Assembly (NCBI GenBank): GCA_015179025.1
Contig: WHUX01000016.1
Span: 372,001-436,000 of the forward strand
DNA length: 64,000 bases
Origin: Terfezia claveryi
Taxonomy: Eukaryota > Ascomycota > Pezizomycetes > Pezizales > Pezizaceae
Direction of reading: 5' to 3'
The translations under genes and the position numbers were made by a program. Below the pieces are notes generated by a model. The model had not been told where the DNA came from. It saw only the letters and a program-made list of their open reading frames with translations, and did no database searches. Shown one piece after another: positions 1 through 9,924 of the stretch. Within the stretch, counting starts at the first letter, position 1. Every line of letters begins with the position of its first letter.

Positions 1-810
1 TATGCGTGAGATGTACATGGCGTACTGTAGGTTTTGTATGTAAGATTGGTATACGTAATTTCAGCGTGGGCCAATAATAACTAGTTTAAATTATCATTGC
101 AAGCCCTGGTCCTGCAAGCCCTTGTCATGCAAGCCATGTCCTTGGAATCTCCACGTGGGGCAAATTTTTCCCAGGTATTAGGGTTTTCTTTTAGTGTTAA
201 GACATGACGGGAAGTGACTACCGTACTAGCCCTGCATGGATGATAAACGAGAACGAAAGATGCGGGGCTTCTCGAAAGATTCCGTATTGGGATCTGCCGT
301 CGACTATGCTTTTTCTGGCCCCTTCTAGTTGTCGATCCTGATAGGACCAGGAGATATATCTCCGCTTGTCACCATGGAATGTATCTGATGAGGTAACAAG
401 GTTGTTAATTTGAAAAAAGTTCTGGGCCCAGCTCACTTGTGGGGTCTCAGAACTAAGCAAGTGGGGCCCGTGTCAGGCACTACCTGTTCTGGTTATAGAC
501 TAGGCCCTGTGAGACAAAAGCCTGCGGAATACCAAAGAACATGTGGTGCGGGGACTATTCTGGGAATGTCTAACTACATTAGAAGTCCCGATTAATGGGC
601 AATTGGTTGCCATGGCAACTTGTAATGATGGCCTTTAGTTTTTTTTTTTTTCTTTTTTTTTTTTAGTCTAGTAACCGGCAGTTGACATAAGACCATGACC
701 GGGTTCCTTGTGAACTACAACGGCAGATGGCAGATGGCAGATGGCAACATGCGCAGCGTCAAGGGCTTTGCTACTTTTCATATGATCATGCTGAACCCCA
801 AAAGATACAA
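1..810. other. No recognisable gene; left edge of window
   Basis: I see only short unconvincing reading frames here. Around 100-145 the phrase 'tgcaagcc' recurs three times, and a T-rich run of about 26 bases lies near 639-664. No domain, splice pattern or RNA gene could be supported. Confidence 0.5.
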
Positions 811-812
811 TA

Positions 813-1169
813 GAGACGTTCCGCACCCTGGTCTGGCGGACAATGCAACTTTAGTCACGCCACCTCCTACCCTGGTAGCGCTAGATGTCCGCCGAAGAAT
901 CGTTTTTACAACCCTGCCAGTCTTAAGCAGTCGGTGCGGCACCAGTGCCGGGATTTAGAGTAAGCAAAATTTTCACTTAACCGCATTCCGCCATTTGTTG
1001 TTGATTTTAGCGCGGTAAACTAGAGATATTCTAAGGGCAAAAAATATGCTATCGATAGCATATTTTTTGCCCGGCGGACATCTCACCCTGGTCCCATATC
1101 CTTGCTGCTCACATGATATGGTCGGGTTGCTGTGGATACAAGCCGCCAGGCCAGGGTGCAGAACGTCTC
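813..1169. mobile_element. MITE with TA target duplication (Tc1/mariner-type)
   Basis: A 357-bp non-coding unit bounded by imperfect terminal inverted repeats of about 27 bp. The left end begins GAGACGTTCCGCACCCTGG and the right end is its near complement ending in CGTCTC, with two or three mismatches. It is flanked on both sides by the dinucleotide TA (811-812 and 1170-1171), the target of Tc1/mariner/pogo transposases. A second inverted pair (gatgtccgcc near 884, ggcggacatc near 1073) and a perfect palindrome lie inside. No transposase is encoded, so it would need a transposase in trans. The family name is inferred from the TA target only. Confidence 0.75.
1035..1072. repeat. Perfect 38-bp palindrome
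   Basis: Both halves are perfect complements, centred on ATCGAT, with A6/T6 runs in the arms and GGGC/GCCC ends. It sits in the middle of the 813-1169 MITE and would extrude as a cruciform or form an RNA hairpin. Confidence 0.9.
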
Positions 1170-1171
1170 TA

Positions 1172-1504
1172 ATATGGGATGCTGAGATCTAGATTACATA
1201 AGGAAGGCAGCTCCTGCTTGCGTCGGAGAGTTCTAACAGTGTAAGTGATCAATAGATATACCCTGGAGGGTTACCCCGAATGAGAGTGTGTATCCCCCCG
1301 TACTCCTGGTTCCGGCTGTACGCCCTGGATGTAGTTATTATTCCATTTTATTCAAATCCCATACCATATTGAAGGCTTGTTGACTAGACATATGGAGCGC
1401 TAATATAATAAATTCAGGCCATTATCGACAGCCAAAAGAGGAAACGACCTTCTGCATGACCGGAGCTGGCCATCGTCCCATCAAACGTGTACATATGGCA
1501 CAAG
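1172..1504. other. Non-coding gap before the copia element
   Basis: I see no gene or repeat that I can name here. The copia target site (ccacc, 1505-1509) closes it. Confidence 0.5.
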
Positions 1505-1509
1505 CCACC

Positions 1510-1802
1510 CGTAAGGATTATGAGATCTTAGGATATATGAACGTAGATATTGGGGATTGATCTGTAAGAGAGATGTATTGCTTGCTTGATCTATATCTCT
1601 GCTTTAGGGGTTCTAGCAGTCTATATATACATATCTCCTCCATATTCGCACATGCTTGTCATATGCCTTCTTATCCACATGCCTCTATGTCCATATGTTG
1701 TTGAGTACGTTGTCATATGCCTTCTTATCCACATGCCTCTATGTCCATATGTTGTTGACGTACTCACATGGTTGCACATGTATTGGAAGAGTATTTCCTA
1801 CA
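1510..1802 (-). repeat. Copia 3' LTR
   Basis: A 293-bp direct repeat of 6152-6444. In element orientation it starts TGTAGGAAATAC and ends CCTTACG, so the usual terminal CA is replaced by CG. It contains an internal near-duplication of about 50 bp built on 'catatgccttcttatccacatgcc' (shortened here), seen twice around 1659-1755. Confidence 0.95.
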
Positions 1803-1816
1803 CCCTCCTCTACTCT
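1803..1816 (-). promoter_or_regulatory. Polypurine tract of the copia element
   Basis: On the minus strand the bases directly 5' of the 3' LTR read AGAGTAGAGGAGGG, an all-purine run apart from one T. This is the expected plus-strand priming site. Confidence 0.75.
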
Positions 1817-3403
1817 GCCAATCTCATCCACCAGTCTTGCCATTTTTTAATGGTAACCATGGGCGTAATCTTGGTAAGAATATCCGCTGGATTTTCCTTG
1901 CCTGGGATAGTTGTTATGGCTAATTTTTCTGCTTGCACTTGTTGGCGTAGATAGTGGTATCGATGTTCAATATGCCTAGTTCGTCTTAAACAGCGAGAGG
2001 TATGAGCTAGGTTGAAGGTTCCTTCACTATCTGTTTTTACCGTAGGTTTTAGTGATAATCCAAGTTCATCTAGGAGTTTGTTGTGCCCAAGCTGCATCTT
2101 TGGCTCCTTCACATGCAGCAATATATTCTGCTTCGGTGATTGACAAGGATACAGTATCCTGACGGCGACTGTACCATCCTACTGGTTGATCACCGAGAGT
2201 CATGAGTACTCCTGTTTGGGATCTCGCTTGTTCACCACCGTAGGATGCATCTGCATATATAATGAGGTGTAAATCCGTAGGTTTGCATAGAATTAGTCCT
2301 AAATGCTTGGTGTTCTGGAGATATTGGAGAATAGTTAAAGCAGCTCTATAATTTGTTGTGGAAGGTTTAGATGCTCGCCGTCCCAGAAGGTTGACATGGA
2401 TAGATATCTCAGGTCTTGTCATTCTTGCAATATAAAGTAGTCCTCCTGTAAGTGCTTGATATTTCTTAGCATCTTTGAAATGGTCATTAGAGTCGCCATA
2501 TACTTCTGGATTAATGGGTAAGGAATTCTTATGTTGCGGTTCACCGTGGAGGAGGTATTTTGAGGCCATTGTTTCTATAAGTGCCTTTTGGGTCATTATG
2601 ACTTCCGTATTTGTGTTGTTCCACTTAAGCTCAATTCCTAGGAGTTTCTCTGGATTCCCACGCTTTTCAAGCTCAATTTTTTCCTCGATTTTTTCTTCGA
2701 ATTCTTTGAGTATTGTCTCATTATCCGCAATTCCTATAAGGTCATCGACATGAGTTCCCAGAATGAAGGAATTATCATGGTTTGTGTAAGTCCCTTCATC
2801 TCCAATGCATTGATGGAGTCCTGTAAGTGCTAGAATCTTCTCTAATGTCTTAAACCACTCATGCCCTGCTTGTTTTAGCCCATATAGAGCTTTGTTAAGC
2901 TTCCAGTATTCGGTCTCTCCATTTTCATTTATATCCGAAATATAGACATCATGATGTAAAAGAGCCTGCAAGTAGGCGGCTACCACGTCCCACTGCCGAA
3001 TTCTCCATTTTTTATACATGGCCAGTATAAGCAGGATTTTTAATGTTTCGGATCTCATCATTTGTGCGTAGGTTTTGTCGGAATCATAGTTGATCCCATC
3101 CTCCTGAGTAAATCCTCTCCCTACTTTTCTGGCTTTGTATTTCTCAATACTTCCGTCTAATTTTCGCTTTATTGTATAGACCCATTTGGTGTCTACAATC
3201 TTGGTCCCTTTTGGGATATCTTCTTTAGTGATTCTTGTGAATACGCCATATTTCTGCAATTGCTCTCTTTCTTTAGTTCGTGCTTTTGCCCATTCATGTG
3301 CTTGTGCAGAGGATCTGGTTTGTGCATCTGTTGGATGGTCAGAGTTGACTATTCTGATCGTGGCTTTTTCAGTGACCTTGATCGTAGCTTTCTCAGTGGC
3401 CTT
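1810..3403 (-). pseudogene. Copia pol: reverse transcriptase and RNase H, broken
   Basis: This is the C-terminal part of the copia polyprotein. The RT region (2066-3259) starts with a KTKWVYTIKRK-like block and contains GRGFTQ, the QWDVVAAYLQA block, ALYGLKQAGHEWF and the catalytic box in the form HVDDLIG, where most copia elements have YVDDM/L. RNase H follows with YADASYGGEQARSQTG and SITEAEYIAAC. Near 2080-2090 one extra base shifts the frame; the RNase H tail resumes in another frame (1810-2121) with RTRHIEHRYHYLRQ and GKENPADILTK, the usual end of copia RNase H. The segment is in the same frame as the upstream integrase and is separated from it by one TGA at 3404-3406. Confidence 0.9.
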
Positions 3404-4834
3404 TCATTGTCTTTTAGATTTTCGTTCCCCAAGTTCTTCTATCCATTCTGCAGCACTTTTCCGATGCCTCCCTTGCTGCAGGGTGGAGTCTTGAGTGCTT
3501 TGTTGAGCTTTTGCGAGGTCGCTTTCTTGAGCTTTTCCGAGCTCGCTTTCTTGAGCTTTTCCGAGGTCGCTTTCTTGAGCTTTTCCGAGCTCGCTTTCTT
3601 GAGCTTTTCCGAGCTCGCTTTCTTGAGCTTTTCTGAGCTCGCTTTCTTGAGCTTTTTCGAGCTCGCTTTCTTGAGCTTTTCCGAGCTCGCTTTCTTGGGT
3701 TTTTTCGAGCTCGCTTTCTTGACCTTTTCGGAGCTCGTATTCTTGATCTTTTCCGAGCTCGTTTTCTTGGGCTTTTTCGAGCTCGCTTTCTTGAGCTTTT
3801 GCGGGATTTTTAGCTAAGGTGCATTTTCCTTTCTCATTGATCATTATATATGTACCAAATGTAGTTGTATATCCAACGATTCGAGCAGTATACCCTCGAG
3901 GGGCTAATTTATCTGAGGCTTTATTCTCATAGTTAAAGCAAATGACTTTTTGGCCGAATGGTCTTAGGTTGCTTCGCTCTTGTAGAGCGTTTTTCTTAAA
4001 GAGTACTTCAATTGGTATTCCTCCATTCAGAGCTTTGTGGGGAACTCTGTTTTTTGTGTACACTGCCCATTGTGCAGCTTTGTCCCAGAGGTTTTTTGGC
4101 ATTTTTGCTGCTAGCAGAGCCGTTCTACTCATGGTCATGATGGTCCTATTTGTGCGTTCTGCAACAGCATTTGTCTCGCTGTGTCTTGGTACTGTCTCTT
4201 TAAGAGTAATTCCTCTCTGTTGTAGTTCAGTGTTGAGCTTGAGTGTATGGAACTCGCCCCCCCAGTCTGCTTGTATTTGGACGACTTTATGTTGGTGGCC
4301 AGCTTTGTTTTCCAAGGCATTGATAATTCCAATAAGTGCTCCTGCTGCATCGCTTTTTTGCTTTAGAGATCTAGCTACTATATATCTACTGTAATCATCA
4401 GTTACTAGTAGGAGATATCTATATTGGCTGGAAAGGGTTATTGGGTCTATAGGCCCAATTAAGTCTGCATGTAATCGTTCCAGTGGTTTGGATGTCCTTA
4501 TTCCTTGTTCCTTTTTAGCTGCTGGTTTTGTTGCTTTACTGAGTTGGCATGCGTCGCAGGCAATTGCTGGTTGGATCATTTTTCCTAGTAGCTGATATTC
4601 CGGGAGGGTTTTTAGTGTATTGAAGGAAATATGCCCATATCGCTCATGTAGTGCCATTAATTTGTTGTAAGCAGCTAATGGTTGTTGGATAGTTGGAGTC
4701 ATAGCTGGCATTTGCTGTTTAGCCGATGTTTGGTAGGCGGCCGGTGTCTGCTGAGCAGCTAATGTCTGCTTGGGCTGAGCGGCCGGTATTTGTTGGGCAA
4801 TTGATATATGGAATCGGGTCTGGTCGGGTATTAT
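3404..4834 (-). pseudogene. Copia pol: GAG-pre-integrase and integrase with repeat tail
   Basis: This is the middle of the polyprotein. The zinc-binding pre-integrase region shows HERYGHIS and CDACQLSK. The integrase core carries the D, D, E triad in LHADLIGP, IQADWGGEF and ETNAVAERTNR. The core is followed by NRVPHKAL and GYTARIVGY blocks typical of copia. After that comes an unusual run of about twelve 8-residue repeats of the KAQESELG type, encoded by 24-bp units. The frame is shared with gag but split from it by one TAG at 4835-4837 and ends in TGA at 3404-3406. Both stops are one C-to-T change from sense codons, in CpA and CpG contexts respectively, compatible with RIP or methyl-C deamination. 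Confidence 0.9.
3506..3808 (-). repeat. 24-bp in-frame minisatellite in copia pol
   Basis: About 12.5 tandem copies of a 24-bp unit reading 'gagcttttccgagctcgctt' plus four bases on the plus strand. Each unit keeps frame and encodes a charged octapeptide K-A-Q-E-S-E/D-L-x. It lies between the integrase core and RT. Confidence 0.9.
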
Positions 4835-6109
4835 CTAGAGTGCACCTTTATTGTCTCTTTCCATATTGTAGAGGATTTTTCCTCCCTTCTTTAGCTTGGC
4901 TACTTTACCATGTACTTGTAGGATATGTTTATCTGGCATCCTTTCTCCACTGATGATATTGCTGTATGTTGGATCATATAGGCATTCTTTGTGGTATATC
5001 GTTCTTCCATTACATTGGAGTGTTAGTGTACCCATAGTAGTACAGATGGATTCTGCTCCATTATGTCCTTTTACCACTAGGTTGAGATTGTCCTGTATTT
5101 CCGATAGCCTTCCAAGTTCGTTCGTTGTGTGATGAGATGCAGCCGTATCATATTGGTATGCTCCTGTTGGTCCTCCGTCTGCTTTTCCTATTGTTATCTG
5201 CACAATAACGGCTTCTTCATCCTTCTTTCGTTTCTGGCGTTTGGCAGCATTCCCTTGTTCCCTTTTCTTGGTATAACATTCGTTCTCATTGTGATTGAGA
5301 CCTTGCCATCCCTTACCTATGCAATAGCTGCAACGTTTATCGTTCAAGGCTATTCTTTGAACCAATGGATTGCTGTTGTTTTCTTTGTGTTGGTTTTGGC
5401 CTTTTTGCCTAGCGGTAATGTATTCGTTTATTTTCCGTGCAGTATCGTCGTAGGTTTGTTCTTTTGACCTGACATTTTCTACAGTACTTGCGTAGAATGT
5501 AGGTAGTGACATGAGTAGAAATTCGGTTTTAACCTGCTCACATCTAGAGAAGGCCAGTAATCCTTTACCAAATCCAGTATCCTTGGTAAGGTCTGCTCGA
5601 GCGATAATGCCTGAGAAGGTATTCCAGAGTTTTTCGTATGCTGTGATGTGCTCTGAGATCGAGTGTTTTCTATCGTCATAGTGGAGATATACCAAGCTTC
5701 TTAATAAAGAATGGAATTCAGTTGCTGTTCTTCCTTCATAGGCTTGTTTGAGGGTATTCCAGGCGTCTTTGGCTTTTTCCACTGTCGCAATTCGACTACG
5801 GACTTGGGGTTCGCTATTTTTTAGGATGGTAAGAAGAATGTAGTGATTCCCATCCAGCCATTCTTGTGGCTTATCTGGAGGTTTTCGGTATATTCCTTCG
5901 ATAATATCCCATGCTCGATGGTCTCCTAGTTGGATCATTTGGAAGTAGAGTTTCATAGTTGTGACCCATTCAGGGTAATTGTCTGATCCATTTAGTTTGG
6001 TCGTGAGTGTGGTTATTTTTCGATCGGGTGTTGTGTTCGTGCTTTTGGGGGCTTCTGGAGGCCTCATTGAGTCGTTGCCCGACCCTGAGGCTTCTGCAAA
6101 GCTTGACAT
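4835..6109 (-). pseudogene. Copia gag and protease
   Basis: The 424-residue reading frame starts at ATG 6109 (MSSFAEASGSG). The N-terminal two-thirds match copia gag in layout, with blocks such as LTTKLNGSDNYPEWV and ARDAWxxL-type helices. A zinc knuckle follows near residues 260-280 with spacing C-x2-C-x9-H-x4-C; the retroviral norm is C-x2-C-x4-H-x4-C. Near residue 320, YDTAASHHTT is the aspartic protease active site (D-T/S-A). The frame stops at TAG 4835 but is open beyond it into integrase, so gag-pol was probably one polyprotein. Confidence 0.9.
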
Positions 6110-6138
6110 TGTATGTTGAAGTGGCGCTTTTGAAGCTC

Positions 6139-6152
6139 CGGGCTCATAACCC
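6139..6152 (-). promoter_or_regulatory. Primer-binding site, half initiator-tRNA-Met type
   Basis: Directly inside the 5' LTR the plus strand reads cgggctcataacc, which is the anticodon stem-loop sequence (CAT anticodon) of a eukaryotic initiator tRNA-Met. The genomic minus strand is thus complementary to the 3' end of a tRNA cleaved in the anticodon loop, as in Drosophila copia and yeast Ty5. There is no TGG start as for whole-tRNA primers. Confidence 0.8.
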
Positions 6153-6444
6153 GTAAGGATTATGAGATCTTAGGATATATGAACGTAGATATTGGGGATT
6201 GATCTGTAAGAGAGATGTATTGCTTGCTTGATCTATATCTCTGCTTTAGGGGTTCTAGCAGTCTATATATACATATCTCCTCCGTATTCGCACATGCTTG
6301 TCATATGCCTTCTTATCCACATGCCTTTATGTCCATATGTTGTTGAGTACGTTGTCATATGCCTTCTTATCCACATGCCTCTATGTCCATATGTTGTTGA
6401 CGTACTCACATGGTTGCACATGTATTGGAAGAGTATTTCCTACA
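6152..6444 (-). repeat. Copia 5' LTR
   Basis: 293 bp, matching 1510-1802 apart from two substitutions that I can find (near 6285 and 6327). It should carry the promoter and start of the element's RNA. Confidence 0.95.
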
Positions 6445-6449
6445 CCACC

Positions 6450-7260
6450 TGTGACCAGTTTCAAAAGAGAGTAATGGGGAGATTAATTGCACTTGGTATT
6501 TGGTTAACCAGGGTTTTGGCACATGGTTGGCCATTATGAGATCTTACGGCACTGCCGGTACCGGTATCAGGATCATGGTCGGGCTCACCATCTCATGCAT
6601 ATGCATGCATGTCTAATGTGTTAACATTCCACTGCACACTGGTCGGTGTGTTAATATTAGTTAGCGGTACGTACCGAGTGCACAAACTTGAAGATTGCAG
6701 GCTTCATATTCTCGTGCCCGGGCTTTACACCAATTTAGGAATTTGCCTTTCAAAGGCGAAGCTATATTTTTATGCTGCACGGTTTCCAGGTGCAAATTGA
6801 GTAAGGACCAGGTGTCACTACCCACACTGACAAATTCCTGGATAAGTGCATATTACTACAAGAGTATTAACCTAGAGAACTACTCTACCGAATGGCTACG
6901 ATAGTGGCTTGCGAGTCTGAATACTCTCCGATACAAGTCCTATCATAAGATTGATGCGCATACAGAGGGTGTATTTTTTTAAAAAAAAATATATAGGTAC
7001 CTGTAATCGACCTGAGACCCGATCCAAGGTTCGACCTAAGCTTTCGGTGCAGCCAGCCTCCCGAGCCTAAGAAAGGACAAAAGAAAGTAAGTGTACAGAG
7101 TTAGTTTATCATGATCAGTGTACTCTGTATGCTGGATGATACTCAATCTACCAATGATGAGCTGGTTCACTCCCAGTTATCAACAAGCCTGTGCCTCGTG
7201 AACCGGTGTGCACATGTGGTTACGTGGACCTGCACCAACTTGCTTTTGTCACGATTCATC
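6450..7260. other. Non-coding gap
   Basis: The target-site copy of the copia insertion opens this stretch. A 'gcatatgcatgcatg' alternating run lies near 6597, and a T-then-A homopolymer lies near 6975-6990. I see no gene. Confidence 0.5.
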
Positions 7261-7262
7261 TA

Positions 7263-7671
7263 CAGTCTACCCTTGCTATACCGGACCTCGCTATAGCGGA
7301 TTCCTTGTTATACCGGACGGACCAGAGGCTTCCGGATTTCTTACCAGCAAATTGCCTCTCGCTATACCGGACGGCCATACAATACCGGACCGGACAGAGT
7401 GGTAGAGGAGTGCAGGGGTCTTCTTATCCCTGTCCCCATACATTTCTCCCTCGCTATACCGGACGAGGCAGGTCTGGTTGCTGAATAATCTACTCTGTTA
7501 GGCTTAATGTGACTCGAAATACCCTTATTTGAGGACAATATGGGAGTTCTCAGAACCCACGTGACTGGTCAGCCCCTGCTGAGGGCTAGCGCCATTTTCT
7601 ATACCGGAACCCTTGCTATACCGGACAGAAAGCCCTGGATTTCTGCCGTCCGTTATAGCAAGGGTAGACTG
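7263..7671. mobile_element. pogo-type MITE, copy 1
   Basis: A 409-bp unit with ends CAGTCTACCCTTGCTATA and its complement, flanked by TA on both sides (7261-7262 and 7672-7673). The phrase CTATACCGGAC recurs at least five times inside, mainly near the ends, in both orientations. Two more copies lie at 41534-41883 and 51360-51737. The TA target and the AGTCxACC.. terminus fit the pogo/Fot1 group. There is no coding capacity. Confidence 0.8.
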
Positions 7672-7738
7672 TAGTGGGAATTACAACTTCTCTAAGCCAA
7701 CTTGGAGAGTGCGTATGGACAGAAGTACACAGTCTTTA

Positions 7739-7995
7739 CCGTATTATCTTTGAGTTATTCACTAGCGTCGGTGGCGCCTGCAATGTATCACCTAAACCTG
7801 TTGTAGCACAGATGCGCATGCCATGCATAATCACAAAGTGAACCAGACTACACAAAGAGTGTAAGTCACGGATATATCATGATACCAGTACCATAGCACA
7901 AATCGTGCAGAATCTCCATACTTTTCTAGGTATGGCTTTCTGATCATTGCATTGCAGGCGCCACCGATGCTAGTGAATAACTCGAGATAATACGG
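7739..7995. mobile_element. MITE with 48-bp inverted ends
   Basis: The ends CCGTATTATC.. and ..GATAATACGG form nearly perfect inverted repeats of about 48 bp, each running to 'gcctgcaatg' or its complement. Both sides carry TA (7737-7738 and 7996-7997). The 257-bp unit has no coding capacity and no sequence link to the pogo-type MITE beside it. Confidence 0.8.
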
Positions 7996-7997
7996 TA

Positions 7998-8654
7998 CTA
8001 ACAGACCAACTATGGGCTATTTAGTGCCCGCACTGTTGTGCATGTTCCCAATGTTGAGGCACATATTCTAGAACTCTTAAGCTTCAAACAGCCTGTGGCA
8101 CAAGAACTATGACACCCTAACCCTTACATACGAGAAATATACCGCATTAAGTATAGTATTCAATAGTGGAGCAGACAGTCAGATAATGCGGTATACCTAA
8201 TAGTCCCTGCATTTTTTACGCCAACTTGGTACTAGCTGAGGGTATACCGTCCTCTCCGTAAGACCCTTGTCGCTCTCGCTCTCGCATTCGGTGTTGCTTG
8301 TAATTGTAAACGAGGAGGCTAGTAATGCCCCAATAATTGATGGCCCCCACGATCGTTGGCTGCGTTTCAGGAACAAGCAGAGAACTATAGATTAAAAACG
8401 TCCAAAAAATATGTTTCGGCATAGAGTTTACCAAAGTGTGCCCCAGCTCTGATTGAAACATAAGTTTTCACTCAGAAGTTTTCCTTTTCTATGGAAGTCT
8501 TCCTTGCACACGGTAAAACCAGGCATATCACGAAGTTCATTAAGTAAACATGAAGGTGAATCCAATGAGTGATGTGCAACATTGATATCGTCGCTGGTCG
8601 CTGCAATTGGTGAGGAGTGATTATGGATATGCCGTTCGTTTCGTGGTTTAATTT
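7998..8654. other. Non-coding gap with a small inverted pair
   Basis: A 12-bp inverted pair, tataccgcatta near 8138 and taatgcggtata near 8184, spans about 58 bp and could be another tiny terminal-repeat unit. I see no gene. Confidence 0.4.
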
Positions 8655-8760
8655 TTTTATTTTAAATAAACTCACTACTCATATGCGGTCCCAGTAAGGG
8701 ACCATGATGAGCCACCCGGAAACCCAGGTGGATTCTAACCAGACTCTACAACTTATCCTC
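8655..8760 (-). mobile_element. LINE family A, 3'-end fragment
   Basis: The stretch holding actcatatgcggtcccagta and ccacccggaaacccaggtgg matches the 3' end of the LINE-A copies at 10.6 and 11.5 kb. Orientation is minus, with an A/T-rich tail toward 8655. It is 5'-truncated with no coding left. Confidence 0.65.
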
Positions 8761-8845
8761 CACTACCAAACTGGTCTCAGTCTGAACTTGCATGGAAAAC
8801 CCTCCTTAGGACAAACCCATGCTCCTTGGCAGTTAGGAAATCTTT

Positions 8846-8923
8846 TGAGGGAGGCAGGATTCGAACCTACGAACGCAATTGCATTCACCAGAATGGTTCT
8901 CAACTACCACCATCCACTCCCCC
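8846..8923 (-). tRNA. tRNA-like unit, probably a tRNA pseudogene or tRNA-derived SINE head
   Basis: On the minus strand a 7-bp acceptor stem (GGGGGAG with CTCCCTC, one G-U) closes a 78-nt unit. The T arm is canonical and holds a perfect B box, GGTTCGAATCC. A TGGATGGTGG segment sits where the A box belongs. A hairpin GAATGC..GCGTTC just before the T arm resembles a class II variable arm. I could not build a convincing 7-nt anticodon loop, so I give no anticodon and suspect decay. Confidence 0.4.
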
Positions 8924-9236
8924 ATTTCATTGTTCAAAGGCTTGCGAAGCCGTGGCAGGTAAGATACATGAACACTAGGCCTTATATCTCTGCGTACGGC
9001 ATTCAGTACCCGTAGCCAAAACCTTTCGTTCAAATTTGGTCGATGTCATCATTGGTTTGGAAACCGACTAGGTAACCGAAATTGCCTTGAGTGAGCATAG
9101 TGATTGGAGAAAGCCCATCTCAGCATTCAATAATATGATGTAGCTAGGTTTTTTCTTCTCTGGTTTTCTCTGGCGGCATTGCCCAAATATTGGACCTGTG
9201 GCCAATTCGTTGATCCTGCTTGCCGAAATTAAGCCG

Positions 9237-9924
9237 TTAGTATAGATCATAGACTTGTAATTTCTTGGTTGTATGGTCTAGAGGACATACCATGGGGCCC
9301 CCATGGAAATCAGCGAGAAAACCCTGAATGTATGCCGATTGTGACGGGGAAGGGGCATACTGGACGTAGAACGAACAACAATTTGCTGATTTCATCGATT
9401 GGGAAATATCCTTATAGCTATAGCCCCTGATCCCTCTTGACGGGTCTTGAATGGTGGGCCCGGGGTTCCAAGAAGGAGCTTGAATGCGTCCACAAAGTGA
9501 TGAGCATAAAAAGTAGTATTTATTGCCATGTGGGGAGAATGGTTCATGAGGAATTGGGTTCATTGAATCGTCATCTGGCTCTAGCTCTTGTGATACTAAT
9601 GGCTGGTATATTTGTGCGATCCCTGGGATCGGGAAGATCTTTTGTAAACCACTTTTTTTAGGCAATTGTATCCCACTTCCGAAACACACGTTTCCGTATT
9701 GTAACCAGTTGTGGACCTTCAATGCAGAAATTCTCCAGTGGCTTTGAAGCATCTGTGCCAAGCATTGTCAACCAGCCTTCTCCGACTTTTGGTAGTGGGT
9801 AAGACGGCCTTGAAATGTAAACATCTTGATGCACGGGTAGTTCATCCCTCAGGGTGCGATTTCCAACATGAGCCGAGGGGCACCTCCAAGATTGGGCATT
9901 CGAAGCGGACATCAAAACGTCATT
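9237..9924 (-). other. Unassigned overlapping reading frames, possible decayed gene
   Basis: A 174-codon frame (9237-9761) and a 109-codon frame (9658-9987) overlap on the minus strand. Their text is moderately protein-like but matches no family I know. The upstream one runs into the LINE-A remnant that begins near 9925. The frames might be one gene split by a frameshift at the A7 run near 9655-9662, or chance frames. I cannot decide. Confidence 0.2.

Larger units (their letters stand above)
1510..6444 (-). mobile_element. Ty1/copia LTR retrotransposon, complete but coding-defective
   Basis: The element is 4.9 kb and is read on the minus strand. Two 293-bp direct LTRs (1510-1802 and 6152-6444) bracket gag, protease, integrase, reverse transcriptase and RNase H in that order; integrase before RT is diagnostic of Ty1/copia. 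A 5-bp target duplication, ccacc, flanks it at 1505-1509 and 6445-6449. A primer-binding site resembling the anticodon arm of initiator tRNA-Met lies next to the 5' LTR, and a purine-rich tract lies next to the 3' LTR. By eye the LTRs differ at only two positions, so insertion looks recent, yet the coding region has two in-frame stops and one frameshift. Confidence 0.95.

Noticed and set aside
3260..3817. 185-codon plus-strand frame full of FLSFSELA repeats
   Set aside because: It is the antisense of the 24-bp minisatellite in copia pol, kept open only by the repeat.
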